Assembly (NCBI GenBank): GCA_030267325.1
Contig: JAJDJS010000002.1
Coordinates: 62,001 to 126,000 of the forward strand
Length of the DNA stretch: 64,000 nt
Source of the DNA: Desulfosarcina sp. OttesenSCG-928-A07
GTDB lineage: Bacteria > Desulfobacterota > Desulfobacteria > Desulfobacterales > Desulfosarcinaceae
Direction of reading: 5' to 3'
Position numbers and translations under genes: made by a program. Position 1 is the first letter of the stretch, and every line of letters starts with the position of its first letter. Of this stretch, positions 28,893-38,864 are shown one piece after another. The notes under the pieces were generated by a model. The model was given only the letters and a program-made list of their open reading frames with translations. It had not been told where the DNA came from and did not search any database.

Positions 28893-30311
28893 ATGGAACA
28901 AGTGGAAAAAAAGGGAAAAAAAAATCAGACCCCCAGAACGCCGATGCCGGAACAGGATCCCAACGTCAGAAAACGCAATTTTCAGGAAGTTCCCACCGGC
29001 TATACCGTTGAAATGGCCCAGGCTGAAGCGGCCCGGTGTCTGCAGTGCAAAAAACCCGGATGCGTTGCCGGGTGTCCTGTTGAAGTGGATATTCCCGGTT
29101 TCATCACCCTGATTACCAAGGGAGATCTGACCGGCGCCATCCGGCATATCTGGAAAAAAAATGCCCTTCCCGCAGTCTGCGGCCGGGTGTGTCCCCAGGA
29201 AATCCAGTGTGAAGGCCGCTGCATCGTGGGTAAAGGCGGAGAAGCGGTCGCCATCGGCAACCTGGAGCGGTTTGTGGCAGACTGGGAACGGGAACACGGC
29301 ACCGGCGAAGTGCCGCCCAAACCCGCTTCCACTGGAAAAAAAGTGGCAGTGGTGGGATCCGGACCTTCAGGTCTCACGGTTGCCGGCGATCTGATCCAGA
29401 AAGGCCATTCCGTCACAGTTCTGGAAGCGTTCCACAAAGCCGGCGGTGTGTTGGTGTATGGCATTCCCGAATTTCGTCTGCCCAAAGCCATTGTGGCCAA
29501 TGAGGTGAATTTCCTGGAACGTCTTGGCGTTGATGTGGAGGTGAACGCGGTGGTGGGCCGCACCGTCAGCCTGGACGAGCTGTTTGAACAAGGATATGAG
29601 GCGATTTATCTGGGGGTGGGCGCGGGTCTGCCCAGCTTCATGAATCTTCCCGGCGAAAATCTCATCGGTATTTTATCGGCCAATGAATACCTCACCCGGG
29701 CCAACCTGATGAAGGCCTATCTCTATCCCAAAACCGACACGCCCATTCCCAAAGGGAAACATGTGGTGGTGCTGGGGGCCGGAAACGTGGCCATGGACGC
29801 GGCCCGAACCGCCATGCGTCTGGGGGCCGAGAGTGTCAAAATTGTCTACCGCCGTTCACGGGACGAAATGCCTGCCCGAAAGGCGGAAATTCACCATGCC
29901 GAAGAAGAGGGCATTGAATTTTTTCTGCTCACCAACCCCACCCAATTTATCGGCAATGACAAAGGCCGGCTTACCTCCATGGAATGCCTGAAGATGGAAC
30001 TGGGTGAACCGGATGCGTCAGGCCGCCGTCGCCCGATTCCCATCGAAGGATCCGAGTTTGTGATGGAAACCGATCTGGTCATTGTGGCGGTGGGATCTGG
30101 CGCCAATCCCCTGCTGACCCAATCCACGCCCGATATGCAGCTCAACAAATGGGGCTATATTGTCGCGGATCCGGAAACCGGAAAAACCACGAAAAAAGGC
30201 GTGTGGGCCGGTGGCGACATTGTGACCGGTGCGGCCACGGTCATCCTGGCCATGGGCGCGGGCCGGAAAGCGGCTGACTCCATTCACGAGTACCTCACCT
30301 GGGGATGGTGA
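28893..30311 (+). CDS. nfnB: NADPH-dependent glutamate synthase small-subunit-like / NfnB
   Basis: CLQCKKPGCVAGCPVEVDIPGFI, VVGSGPSGLTVAGDLIQKGHSVTVLEA, VVVLGAGNVAMDAARTAMRLGA. Confidence 0.9.
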   Translation: MEQVEKKGKKNQTPRTPMPEQDPNVRKRNFQEVPTGYTVEMAQAEAARCLQCKKPGCVAGCPVEVDIPGFITLITKGDLTGAIRHIWKKNALPAVCGRVCPQEIQCEGRCIVGKGGEAVAIGNLERFVADWEREHGTGEVPPKPASTGKKVAVVGSGPSGLTVAGDLIQKGHSVTVLEAFHKAGGVLVYGIPEFRLPKAIVANEVNFLERLGVDVEVNAVVGRTVSLDELFEQGYEAIYLGVGAGLPSFMNLPGENLIGILSANEYLTRANLMKAYLYPKTDTPIPKGKHVVVLGAGNVAMDAARTAMRLGAESVKIVYRRSRDEMPARKAEIHHAEEEGIEFFLLTNPTQFIGNDKGRLTSMECLKMELGEPDASGRRRPIPIEGSEFVMETDLVIVAVGSGANPLLTQSTPDMQLNKWGYIVADPETGKTTKKGVWAGGDIVTGAATVILAMGAGRKAADSIHEYLTWGW

Positions 30312-30343
30312 TGCACCCATAACCGATTGAAGAATGATAAAAA

Positions 30344-30389
30344 TGAAAAGCCGCTGCCCCGTCCTAAAGGATGGGGCAGCGGCTTTTCA
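30344..30389. terminator. Bidirectional intrinsic terminator
   Basis: TGAAAAGCCGCTGCCCC-gtcctaaaggat-GGGGCAGCGGCTTTTCA between convergent genes. Confidence 0.92.
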
Positions 30390-30413
30390 TTTGATGGAAC
30401 GGCAGCTTTTTGC

Positions 30414-31742
30414 TTATGCCTTCAGTATATTCATCACCAGCCCGGAGCGGACCTTCGGATAAAAATAAGTGGACTTCCGGGGCATGGTAAGACCTTTCTG
30501 GGCCACTTCCGCCACCTGATCAATCCGGGTGGGATTCAACAGAAACGCCGCATCAAATTCGCCGCTGTCAATGGCAGCCAACGCCTCTCCCGCATCGGTG
30601 ACATAACCGAACTTGGTGGCATCATCCAGCCGGGCCTGGTCAAACCCCAAAATTCGCATAAACACCAGCCGGGTCAGCACGGTCACATCCAGTTCCTGAA
30701 GCGCCGGATCCAGGGCATCGCCGAATTCGGCATTCATGGCGCCGGGTTTTAAGGTCAGCAGATGAAAAACCGGCGCGCCGCGGCCGTAAACCCCAATGGC
30801 CTGATTTTTGGCGTGTTGGGTCAGGGCCTCCAGAAACTTTTCTTCAACCGCCTTCCGGGTGTCCGGGGTAAAGGGATAATCCGCAATATCAAAAAAGGAC
30901 CGGGCCCGGTCCAGAGCCGTTTTCAACACTTCAGGACCCACCTCCCGGACCAGCCGGTGGGCCGGCAGAATAATCAGGCCAGGATCGCTCATGCTGCACA
31001 GATACATCATCACATCATTGGCCGGATGCTGATCCGTGAACAAGGGGTCGGTTTCCCGAAGATAATTTCTGTAGTTGAGGGCGGTTTCATACCGGTGATG
31101 ACCGTCGGCAATAACAAGGGGTTTATCCGCCATGCCTGCCGCAACCTGATCGTGAACAGCTGGATCCGAAATTCGCCAGAACTGATGGTGGTGGCCTTCC
31201 TCGTCCACAAAATCCACGTCAGGACGGGCTTTATCAACGGAATTTTCCAGTATTTTTACAATGTTGTGTTCATCCGGATAAATGGCAAAGACCGGACAGT
31301 AGTTGCAGTGAGTGGCCTTTAACAGCTCCAGCCGTTCGGAACGAACCCTTGAAAATGTTTTTTCGTGGGGAAGGATGATTTTCTTTTCAAATTCCTCGAT
31401 TTTTATTCGGGCGATCAGGCCGTAGCGCGTAATGGACCCGTTTTTCCACGGCCAGGTGATGGCTTTGAGGTACAAAGCCGGCTGATCATCCTGCTTTAAT
31501 ACGCCCTGTTTCAGCCATTCCTGAAAAAAAGCGGCAGACCGGGTATGGGGGTTGTTGTCCGGCGTATCAGATGGCGCAGGCGCCCCCAGGATCAAACGGA
31601 TAATATTGTTGGGATGGCGCTGGTGAAAAGCTGCCTGGGCCTCGGGCGAGATCACGTCATAGGGCGGGCTTGTCACCTCGGCGCTGTCGGGGATGGTTTC
31701 GGGATTGTACAGTATTCCTTTGAACGGCAAGACGGTGGCCAT
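30414..31742 (-). CDS. DUF1015 family protein
   Basis: MATVLPFKGILYNPETIPDSAEVTSPPYDVISPEAQAAFHQRHPNNIIRLILG; DGHHRYETALNYR. Confidence 0.88.
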   Translation of the reverse strand: MATVLPFKGILYNPETIPDSAEVTSPPYDVISPEAQAAFHQRHPNNIIRLILGAPAPSDTPDNNPHTRSAAFFQEWLKQGVLKQDDQPALYLKAITWPWKNGSITRYGLIARIKIEEFEKKIILPHEKTFSRVRSERLELLKATHCNYCPVFAIYPDEHNIVKILENSVDKARPDVDFVDEEGHHHQFWRISDPAVHDQVAAGMADKPLVIADGHHRYETALNYRNYLRETDPLFTDQHPANDVMMYLCSMSDPGLIILPAHRLVREVGPEVLKTALDRARSFFDIADYPFTPDTRKAVEEKFLEALTQHAKNQAIGVYGRGAPVFHLLTLKPGAMNAEFGDALDPALQELDVTVLTRLVFMRILGFDQARLDDATKFGYVTDAGEALAAIDSGEFDAAFLLNPTRIDQVAEVAQKGLTMPRKSTYFYPKVRSGLVMNILKA

Positions 31743-31996
31743 GGATCGTCCTTTCATGGAGAGGCATCAGGTCTCATCAGGGAGGGAGGTCGTCAAATTG
31801 GGTTTGATACTATAAATACCGCTTTCAGTTCAAGTAAAAACAAGGCCGCGAAATCCGCCCGAAAACCGGTAAAAAGGGCGGATAACCGTTTCGGATTTCA
31901 CGAAAAAGACAGGTAAAATAAAGATGGACAAGCTGTCGGGGATGATATAAAAGACCGCATTTGTCGGTACTATTTCAATATGAAGGGGGTGATCCA

Positions 31997-32095
31997 TTGG
32001 GCAGTGTGATCAAAAAGCGAAGGAAAAAAATGCGAAAGCATAAACACAGAAAATTGTTGGCCCGCACGCGGCATCAGCGGAGAAAGGGCAAGTAA
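31997..32095 (+). CDS. AURKAIP1/COX24-domain small basic protein (32 aa)
   Basis: TTG start after AAGGGGG; (M)GSVIKKRRKKMRKHKHRKLLARTRHQRRKGK; not in the ORF track; followed by terminator. Confidence 0.75.
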   Translation: MGSVIKKRRKKMRKHKHRKLLARTRHQRRKGK

Positions 32096-32129
32096 ATGCT
32101 ACCGTTGAGCTTCTGTGGAATTTTTTGAA

Positions 32130-32168
32130 AAAGCGCCGCTTCCGCTTATTTTTCCGGCGCTTTTTTAT
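32130..32168 (+). terminator. Intrinsic terminator
   Basis: AAAAGCGCCG-cttccgcttattttt-CCGGCGCTTTTTT. Confidence 0.8.
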
Positions 32169-32207
32169 TCTTTTTGTCCCAAAACCCAAAAAGTCAGATG
32201 AGCGGCG

Positions 32208-32771
32208 TTATTTTTCCGCTGTTTGGCGGCCTTCCTTTCCCGTTTCTGTGGGAAATCCCTTTTTCTGCCACTGGGTCCAACCATTTTTCAAATAATAAAC
32301 CCGGGTAAATCCGCTCAGGACGAACACCTCGGCAAGATCAACGGCCAGGTGGCAGTCGTCGCCGTCGCAGTATGTGATGATCACGGTGTCCGGGCCTGTT
32401 TCAGCAAGAAAATCGTTGAGCCAGGCATCCTGATCTTCCTCAACAAAATTCCGGGCGCCTTGGATATGGCCGGCTGAAAAATCCAGTTCGTGCCGGGCAT
32501 CGGCAAAAATCGTCCCCGGTACATCAAAGTATTGTCTGGCCTCTTCCAGAGAGATTTCCCGGATGTTTTGGTTTTCATCCGCCTGCCCCTCACTTTCCGG
32601 CAAACGGGCCGCCGCATCCCCCCGGCTGCTCAGTCCACTGACGGATCCACTGTTTGGGCTGATTTTGGCAGAATTGATTTTGTCAGGCCGGATTTCATAC
32701 ACAATTCCGGAAACCACAACAGCCACCAATACAATCAGCAGTGCTTCCCTTAATGTTGATTTCCACTTCAT
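32208..32771 (-). CDS. Membrane-anchored rhodanese-like domain protein
   Basis: N-terminal TM helix; FADARHELDFSAGHIQGARNF and ITYCDGDDCHLAVDLAEVF rhodanese motifs. Confidence 0.87.
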   Translation of the reverse strand: MKWKSTLREALLIVLVAVVVSGIVYEIRPDKINSAKISPNSGSVSGLSSRGDAAARLPESEGQADENQNIREISLEEARQYFDVPGTIFADARHELDFSAGHIQGARNFVEEDQDAWLNDFLAETGPDTVIITYCDGDDCHLAVDLAEVFVLSGFTRVYYLKNGWTQWQKKGFPTETGKEGRQTAEK

Positions 32772-32933
32772 TTTTCTCTATCCATTTCTTTTTATGGATG
32801 CTGGAAGAATCCGTATTGCATTGCGACTTCGTGTCTTCCCGGAAGAGAAACAATCGGTTTCGGCGGCAACCGTATCATGATATGGAATCAGACATCCACC
32901 GGTTTTCAAAACACATCATCAAAGAGGTCCGCC

Positions 32934-33884
32934 ATGTCCGATACCTGCCGGTCAACGGTTGAATGCCATGAACAGGCCCGTGAAAAACTCTCCGCCATTG
33001 CCAAACACATCATTGATCACAGCCGAACCGATGCCTGCTATACGCATCTGGATACAGATCCAGTTCCGGCGGCCGGACAGGTGGCAGATATTATTGACCT
33101 GTTCCGGCAATTGCTGTTTCCCGGATATTTCAGCCCCGAAACCCTGGACCCCATGAACATGGACTATCACCTGGGCCAGACCCTTTCCCGGCTGTACGAT
33201 CGCCTGGCCAAGTCCATCACCCACCATATCCGCCACGAATGCCGGCGCTACAATCAATCATGCAGTGAATGCGACCGCCAGGGCCATGCGATTTCCCTTT
33301 CCCTGATGGATGCCATTCCCGAAATCCGGCAGATTCTGGTGTCCGATGTCCGGGCCGCGTTTGAGGGTGATCCGGCAGCCAAAAGCCATGACGAAATTAT
33401 TTTCAGTTATCCGGGCCTTTACGCCATCACGGTTCACCGGGTGGCCCACCTCTTGTACCGGCTGAAAGTACCCCTGCTTCCCCGGATCATGAGCGAATAC
33501 GCCCACAGCCTCACCGGCATTGACATCCATCCCGGCGCAACCATCGGTGAGCGGTTTGTCATTGACCACGGCACCGGGGTTGTAATTGGCGAAACCACCC
33601 GCATCGGCCACAACGTCCGGATTTATCAAGGCGTGACCCTTGGCGCCCTGTCCCTTCCCATGGGTTCCGGGGAAAAGCTGCGGGGGGAAAAACGCCACCC
33701 CACCCTTGAAGATGATGTGATTATTTATGCCGGCGCAACGATTCTGGGGGGTGATACGGTGATCGGCGCACGGTCTGTGGTGGGCGGAAATGTCTGGCTC
33801 ACGGACTCCATTCCACCGGATACCCAAGTGATGCTGGAGCGGCCCCGGCTGGTCATCAAAGAGGTCCGGCAGTTGTCCGGCTGA
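32934..33884 (+). CDS. cysE: Serine O-acetyltransferase (EpsC-type)
   Basis: [41 protein letters not shown] left-handed beta helix; next to cysK. Confidence 0.92.
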   Translation: MSDTCRSTVECHEQAREKLSAIAKHIIDHSRTDACYTHLDTDPVPAAGQVADIIDLFRQLLFPGYFSPETLDPMNMDYHLGQTLSRLYDRLAKSITHHIRHECRRYNQSCSECDRQGHAISLSLMDAIPEIRQILVSDVRAAFEGDPAAKSHDEIIFSYPGLYAITVHRVAHLLYRLKVPLLPRIMSEYAHSLTGIDIHPGATIGERFVIDHGTGVVIGETTRIGHNVRIYQGVTLGALSLPMGSGEKLRGEKRHPTLEDDVIIYAGATILGGDTVIGARSVVGGNVWLTDSIPPDTQVMLERPRLVIKEVRQLSG

Positions 33885-33925
33885 CATCGGCGGATGGGGG
33901 ATTTTATCTGACGAAAGGATCTATC

Positions 33926-34846
33926 ATGTCCATTTATCCAGCCATTGTCTCCACCATTGGAAAAACGCCGCTTGTCCGTCTCAATCAGATCGCTGATGGC
34001 TTGGGCGCGGAAATTGTCGCCAAGCTGGAATTTTTCAACCCCTTGGGCAGCGTCAAGGATCGCGTGGCCGTGGCCATGGTGGATACGGCGGAAAAACAGG
34101 GCCGGCTGTCTCCAGGCGGGATGGTGGTGGAGCCCACCAGCGGTAATACCGGCATCGGCCTTGCCTTTGTCTGCGCGCTCCGGGGATACCGGGTCTGCCT
34201 GACCATGCCGGAAACCATGAGTGTGGAGCGCCAAAAGCTCCTTCGCCATTTGGGCGCAGAGCTGGTGCTGACGCCGGGAAATCTGGGGATGGAAGGCGCC
34301 ATTGAAAAGGCCCGCACCATTGTGGCGGGTCATTCAGGTGCCTTTATGCCAAACCAGTTTGAAAACCCGACCAATCCCGAAGCCCACCGAAAAACCACGG
34401 CAGTTGAAATCTGGAATGACACCCAAGGTGAGGTGGATATTCTGGTGGCGGCCGTGGGCACGGGCGGCACCTTTACCGGGGTAGGCGGGTATCTCAAGGA
34501 AAAACGTCCGGGATTTTACTGTGTGGCCGTAGAACCGGCCGGCTCCCCGGTGCTTTCCGGCGGGAAAAAAGGGCCCCACCAGATTCAGGGCATCGGCGCT
34601 GGTTTTGTTCCGCCGATTCTGGATCAGAGCCTCATTGATGAGGTGGTGACGGTCTCTGATGAAGCGGCATTTGGCATGGCCCGCCGTCTGGCTGTCCAGG
34701 AAGGGCTCCTCTGCGGGATTTCATCCGGTGCGGCAGTATGGGCGGCCCTCACCATTGCCGCCCGGCCTGAAAACAAAGGAAAACGCATCGTCACCCTGCT
34801 TCCCAGTACCGGTGAGCGGGAGGTGAGTACGAAGCTGTTTGCCTGA
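33926..34846 (+). CDS. cysK: Cysteine synthase A
   Basis: [49 protein letters not shown]. Confidence 0.95.
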   Translation: MSIYPAIVSTIGKTPLVRLNQIADGLGAEIVAKLEFFNPLGSVKDRVAVAMVDTAEKQGRLSPGGMVVEPTSGNTGIGLAFVCALRGYRVCLTMPETMSVERQKLLRHLGAELVLTPGNLGMEGAIEKARTIVAGHSGAFMPNQFENPTNPEAHRKTTAVEIWNDTQGEVDILVAAVGTGGTFTGVGGYLKEKRPGFYCVAVEPAGSPVLSGGKKGPHQIQGIGAGFVPPILDQSLIDEVVTVSDEAAFGMARRLAVQEGLLCGISSGAAVWAALTIAARPENKGKRIVTLLPSTGEREVSTKLFA

Positions 34847-35081
34847 AAATGGCATTTGGTGATAGATAGCCATCTTCCGCCAGCCGTTTTTCAAACAAGT
34901 TTTCAAAAAATAATGCTCTGCTTAAAATTTGGTGTCCGTTATTGATGAGTGATCTTACTGGTGCTTCGATACGCAAAAACGGATTGTCTATGGCCCGCAA
35001 CATGCTGGCTGTGGCGGGCGGCCGCCCCTAACAACTAGTCACCGCTATTTCATAGACGAGTTAGAAATATCGAGGATTGCT

Positions 35082-35654
35082 ATGTCTATAATCCCTTACC
35101 TTGATGGAGAGATAGCAACGAGTCTAATTGTTGGTGCAATAGGAAGTTTTGTTGCGGGCCTCTTGCTCCCTGTTATAATTACACTGTGCAGGGGTATAAT
35201 AGGTAAAATACTTGTAATTAGAAAACCTGTCAGCATTAACGGTGTCTATGACTGCAAGTATTACATACCTTGGAAGCCCTATGGTCAGCATGTCATTTAT
35301 GAACGAATTTTCATTTTTCAGTTTGGCAAAAAATGCTACGGCTACATCATAAACAACACAAAAGATGATAGTTTCAGAAAGTTAGAACGTCCAGGAATTA
35401 GACTGGTCGGAAATATCTTTTTAGAGAGATATTTTATAGGCTGGTGGAGCCATCCCATGCCTGACGATCATACCTACGGGTCATTTAACATGCAAATAGA
35501 TCCAGGCGGGCAAAAGCTTGAAGGATTTTGGACGGGTGAAAGTGGAGCATATCATAGAGTCTTAGGAGGCGGATGGGTCTGGGAAAAGCAAAACATATGG
35601 TATACTATTTTTCATCTTATTTATTTCAAAATAAGAGGCAACAAAATTTTTTAA
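35082..35654 (+). CDS. Hypothetical membrane-anchored beta-rich protein
   Basis: N-terminal TM (SLIVGAIGSFVAGLLLPVIITL) then Gly/Trp-rich beta pattern (GSFNMQIDPGGQKLEGFWTG...GGGWVWEK); AT-rich region. Confidence 0.65.
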   Translation: MSIIPYLDGEIATSLIVGAIGSFVAGLLLPVIITLCRGIIGKILVIRKPVSINGVYDCKYYIPWKPYGQHVIYERIFIFQFGKKCYGYIINNTKDDSFRKLERPGIRLVGNIFLERYFIGWWSHPMPDDHTYGSFNMQIDPGGQKLEGFWTGESGAYHRVLGGGWVWEKQNIWYTIFHLIYFKIRGNKIF

Positions 35655-35666
35655 AAGAGAACGCAC

Positions 35667-36368
35667 GTGACTACTTTCCATACAAAAATCGACATCGATA
35701 CAGAGTCTTACTTATTAAATCAAAGTCAATATTCGATACATGAAATTGATGACATATTTAATTCTGCTAATTTTTTCCCTGAACCATATATGCAAATATC
35801 AAAACTTCAAGCAACAGCTATTCAGTTTTTCATCACAACCGCCAAAATAAAAAACATTGTTGAGGTAGGAACATTTGTCGGATACAGCGCCTTTTCAATG
35901 GCATATGTACTCCCTCCTGACAGCACATTGCGGACGATAGAAATCAACGAAGAATTCCATACTAAAGCAGAATATAATCAGTATCAATATATGAAAAATT
36001 TTAAAAACAGAAAAAAAACGCATGTTGGTGGAATAGAAAACATAGAATTTATACATGATGATGCAAAAAATGTTTTTCCCCGTCTGGCTGCAAAAGCTGA
36101 CACAATCGATTTGGTTTTTTTAGATGGAGACAAAGAACACTATTTGTTCTATCTTGAATGGGCAATAAAATGTTTAAAAAAAGGAGCTTATTTTTTAATA
36201 GATAATGCCCTTTTTAAAGGAAGGGTAGTGAATGACAATGGCCAACATATAACTACTAAATATTCAAGAAGTATTAGAGATATGACAACCAAGCTAAAAA
36301 AAAGCGACCGTTTTGATTATTTTTTTCTTCCTGTAGGGGACTGTATGATTGTTGCACAAAAAAAATGA
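35667..36368 (+). CDS. SAM-dependent O-methyltransferase (class I)
   Basis: NIVEVGTFVGYSAFSMAYVLPPDSTLRTIEIN, DTIDLVFLDGDKEHY, GAYFLIDNALFKGRV. Confidence 0.85.
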   Translation: MTTFHTKIDIDTESYLLNQSQYSIHEIDDIFNSANFFPEPYMQISKLQATAIQFFITTAKIKNIVEVGTFVGYSAFSMAYVLPPDSTLRTIEINEEFHTKAEYNQYQYMKNFKNRKKTHVGGIENIEFIHDDAKNVFPRLAAKADTIDLVFLDGDKEHYLFYLEWAIKCLKKGAYFLIDNALFKGRVVNDNGQHITTKYSRSIRDMTTKLKKSDRFDYFFLPVGDCMIVAQKK

Positions 36369-36377
36369 AATAGTATT

Positions 36378-37091
36378 ATGACGAGACTTATAATAACAAT
36401 TGATGGGCCAACAGGCTCAGGGAAAACAGCAACAGCAAAGATGCTGTCACAAAGACTTAACATTTTCCACTTAAAGGGTGGTATCTTTTTAAGATCTCTA
36501 ACGTATTTTTGTTTGAGAAACAATATAACTACTGAAAATGATATCGCAAAAACATCTCGACATTTCAATCCAGTTATAGATTTCAATAATGAAAACAATA
36601 TATTTTTAGATGAAGAAAATGTTGCAGATTTTTTATGGACAAAAGAAGTCAATGCGTTTGTTCCGTTTGTCGCCAATATTAGGGAGGTTAGATCAGAAAG
36701 AAAAAAATGGATTAGAGAAATTACAAAAAACATGGATATTGTCGCAGATGGAAGAACCCTAGGAAGCGAAATATTTCCGGATGCAACTATAAAATTCTTT
36801 CTCACTTGTGGAATTAAAGAAAGAGCTCAGAGAAGATTGCTCCAAAAAAGGTTTGGGACAGACTTGGACGGTGTTAAAGAAGACATTTTAAAAAGAGACA
36901 AAAAAGATATGGAGGGAGTGGTGAATCGCCTATTACCACCAAAAAATTCTATTCACATAGATTCAACCCACCTCACATTAGAGCAGACTGTAAGCGCTAT
37001 GCTTAATCATATAACCTCTTTTCTTTCTGAAACTTCACAAACCCCAATCACAGAACTCTCCGAATGGTGGAACCATCATCCTGCCGAATAA
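36378..37091 (+). CDS. (d)CMP kinase-like protein
   Basis: ITIDGPTGSGKTATAKMLSQRL P-loop; VADGRTLGSEIFPDATIKFFLT; RDKKDMEGVVNRLLP. Confidence 0.83.
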   Translation: MTRLIITIDGPTGSGKTATAKMLSQRLNIFHLKGGIFLRSLTYFCLRNNITTENDIAKTSRHFNPVIDFNNENNIFLDEENVADFLWTKEVNAFVPFVANIREVRSERKKWIREITKNMDIVADGRTLGSEIFPDATIKFFLTCGIKERAQRRLLQKRFGTDLDGVKEDILKRDKKDMEGVVNRLLPPKNSIHIDSTHLTLEQTVSAMLNHITSFLSETSQTPITELSEWWNHHPAE

Positions 37092-37173
37092 ACTGTGTTT
37101 TACGAACCGGTTTGACCGGCGCCGCGTTTTCACCGGAAAACATCGTTTCCATGATCTTACTTGCCTTGCTCAT
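37048..37173 (-). CDS. Putative 41-aa small protein
   Basis: ATG 37173 with AAAGGAAAGG upstream; MSKASKIMETMFSGENAAPVKPVRKTQFIRQDDGSTIRRVL; convergently overlaps the CMP-kinase 3' end. Confidence 0.35.
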   Translation of the reverse strand: MSKASKIMETMFSGENAAPVKPVRKTQFIRQDDGSTIRRVL

Positions 37174-37240
37174 TCAGGCGCCTTTCCTTTATTTTGCGGA
37201 GCCATTCTCGTGATATCTCTTCCCGTTCGTTTTGGAACGA

Positions 37241-38545
37241 TCAACCTTTCGGGGGCAAATCAACTCCCGACAAAATCCGGTTCATGTTCCGGACCGCGCA
37301 CATCTCGCCGCACATGGAACAGGTGTCGGTATGTTCGGGCGGCGCGGTGTTTCGATAGTGGCGGGCGATTTCCGGGTCCATGGCCAGATTGAACTGGGCT
37401 TCCCAGTCAAGGGCTGCACGGGCTGTGGACATGGCATCGTCCCACTGGCGGGCGCCGGGGACGCCTTTGGCAATGTCGGCGGCGTGGGCGGCAATCCGGG
37501 AAGCGATGATGCCGACCTTCATGTCATTGTGGTCCGGCAGGCGAAGGTGTTCGGCGGGCGTTACATAGCAGAGAAAGTCCGCGCCATTTGCCGCCGCAAT
37601 GGCCCCGCCGATGGCGCTGGTGATATGATCATAGCCCGGCGCCACATCCGTCACCAGAGGGCCCAGCACATAAAAGGGCGCGCCGTGGCAGAGCCGTTTT
37701 TCCAGCATCATGTTTCCGGCAATCTCATCCATGGCCATGTGGCCGGGACCCTCAATCATCACCTGGACGTTTTGCTCCCAGGCCCGCCGGGTCAGTTCTC
37801 CCAGGGTGATGAGCTCCTCCACCTGACAGGCGTCGGTGGCATCATGCAGGCACCCCGGCCGGCATCCATCTCCCAGGCTTAAAGTCACATCGTGGCGCTG
37901 GCAGATGTCCAACAGCCGGTCGAAATCCGCATAAAACGGATTTTCCTGGTCATGAATCGCCATCCAGGCAAATATCAGGCTGCCGCCACGTGAAACAATG
38001 TGGGAGATCCGTTCCTGCCGGGAAATTTTTTCTGCTGCCCGGCGGTTGAGACCCGCATGAATGGTGAGAAAATCCACGCCGTCGGCGCAATGGCGCTCCA
38101 CCACGTCAAACATGTCGTCCGCCGTCAAGTCCTGAACCGATTTTCCGGCCCCACCCACCGCATCGTAAAGGGGAACGGTTCCGACCATGGCCGGAGACAG
38201 GGCCACCAGTTCTTTTCTGAAGGCACGGGTATTTCCGTAACAGGAAAGATCCATGATGGCATCGGCTTTAAGGGACAGGGCCAGGCGGGCTTTGTCCAGT
38301 TCCAGGGAAGGATTGGAACAATCTTTTGAAATTCCCAGATTCACATTGATTTTGGTCCGCAATCCCCGGCCGATCCCCTCGGGGTCAAGGCTCACGTGGG
38401 CTTTGTTGGCCGGAATAATCACACTGCCGTCCGACATTCGCTGAAGCAAGGTTTCCAGGGCGATCTTTTCCTTTTCCGCAACAACTTTCATCTGCTCGGT
38501 AATCATTCCCTTTCGGGCCGCATCCATCTGGGTGGTATAAGACAT
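37241..38545 (-). CDS. thiC: Phosphomethylpyrimidine synthase
   Basis: [62 protein letters not shown]. Confidence 0.97.
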   Translation of the reverse strand: MSYTTQMDAARKGMITEQMKVVAEKEKIALETLLQRMSDGSVIIPANKAHVSLDPEGIGRGLRTKINVNLGISKDCSNPSLELDKARLALSLKADAIMDLSCYGNTRAFRKELVALSPAMVGTVPLYDAVGGAGKSVQDLTADDMFDVVERHCADGVDFLTIHAGLNRRAAEKISRQERISHIVSRGGSLIFAWMAIHDQENPFYADFDRLLDICQRHDVTLSLGDGCRPGCLHDATDACQVEELITLGELTRRAWEQNVQVMIEGPGHMAMDEIAGNMMLEKRLCHGAPFYVLGPLVTDVAPGYDHITSAIGGAIAAANGADFLCYVTPAEHLRLPDHNDMKVGIIASRIAAHAADIAKGVPGARQWDDAMSTARAALDWEAQFNLAMDPEIARHYRNTAPPEHTDTCSMCGEMCAVRNMNRILSGVDLPPKG

Positions 38546-38562
38546 AAGATTTCCTCCACTAA

Positions 38563-38583
38563 AAAACCCGCCAAAGGGCGGGC
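38563..38583 (-). terminator. Intrinsic terminator between TPP aptamer and thiC
   Basis: Minus strand GCCCGCC-CTTT-GGCGGGTTTTTTAG just before the thiC RBS. Confidence 0.85.
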
Positions 38584-38621
38584 AGTATCAGAAAATCGGC
38601 ATGGGTTTTTCTGTATGGGCG

Positions 38622-38712
38622 CGCTTCCTTCGGCAGCATGATCTGCATCAGGTTCAAAGGGTCGGCGCAACCCCGCGCCATCTCAGCCGCGCAACCCGCG
38701 GCTCCCCCGGCA
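38622..38712 (-). ncRNA. TPP riboswitch (THI element)
   Basis: Minus strand GGGGAGCCGCGG...GGCTGAGATGGCG...GACCCTTTGAACCTGATGCAGATCATGCTGCCGAAGGAAG upstream of thiC. Confidence 0.95.
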
Positions 38713-38864
38713 ATATTCTGTATGCCTTCCTTAAGAACAGGGAAAAAGAAAGTCAATATTCGATTTGCACCAGGGCAATGGTTTGAAAAAAATAAAAATT
38801 TCTCTTTATGTCCAGCACCTCCGCGCAAGCGGGGCCAGAAGATAAAAAGGCATCGGCACTGTTC

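Noticed and set aside
34990-35060. Possible integron attC-like sequence (GCGGCCGCCCCTAACAACTAG) before the AT-rich cassette
   Set aside because: No GTTRRRY/RYYYAAC pair or folded attC structure, no second site after the cassette and no integrase
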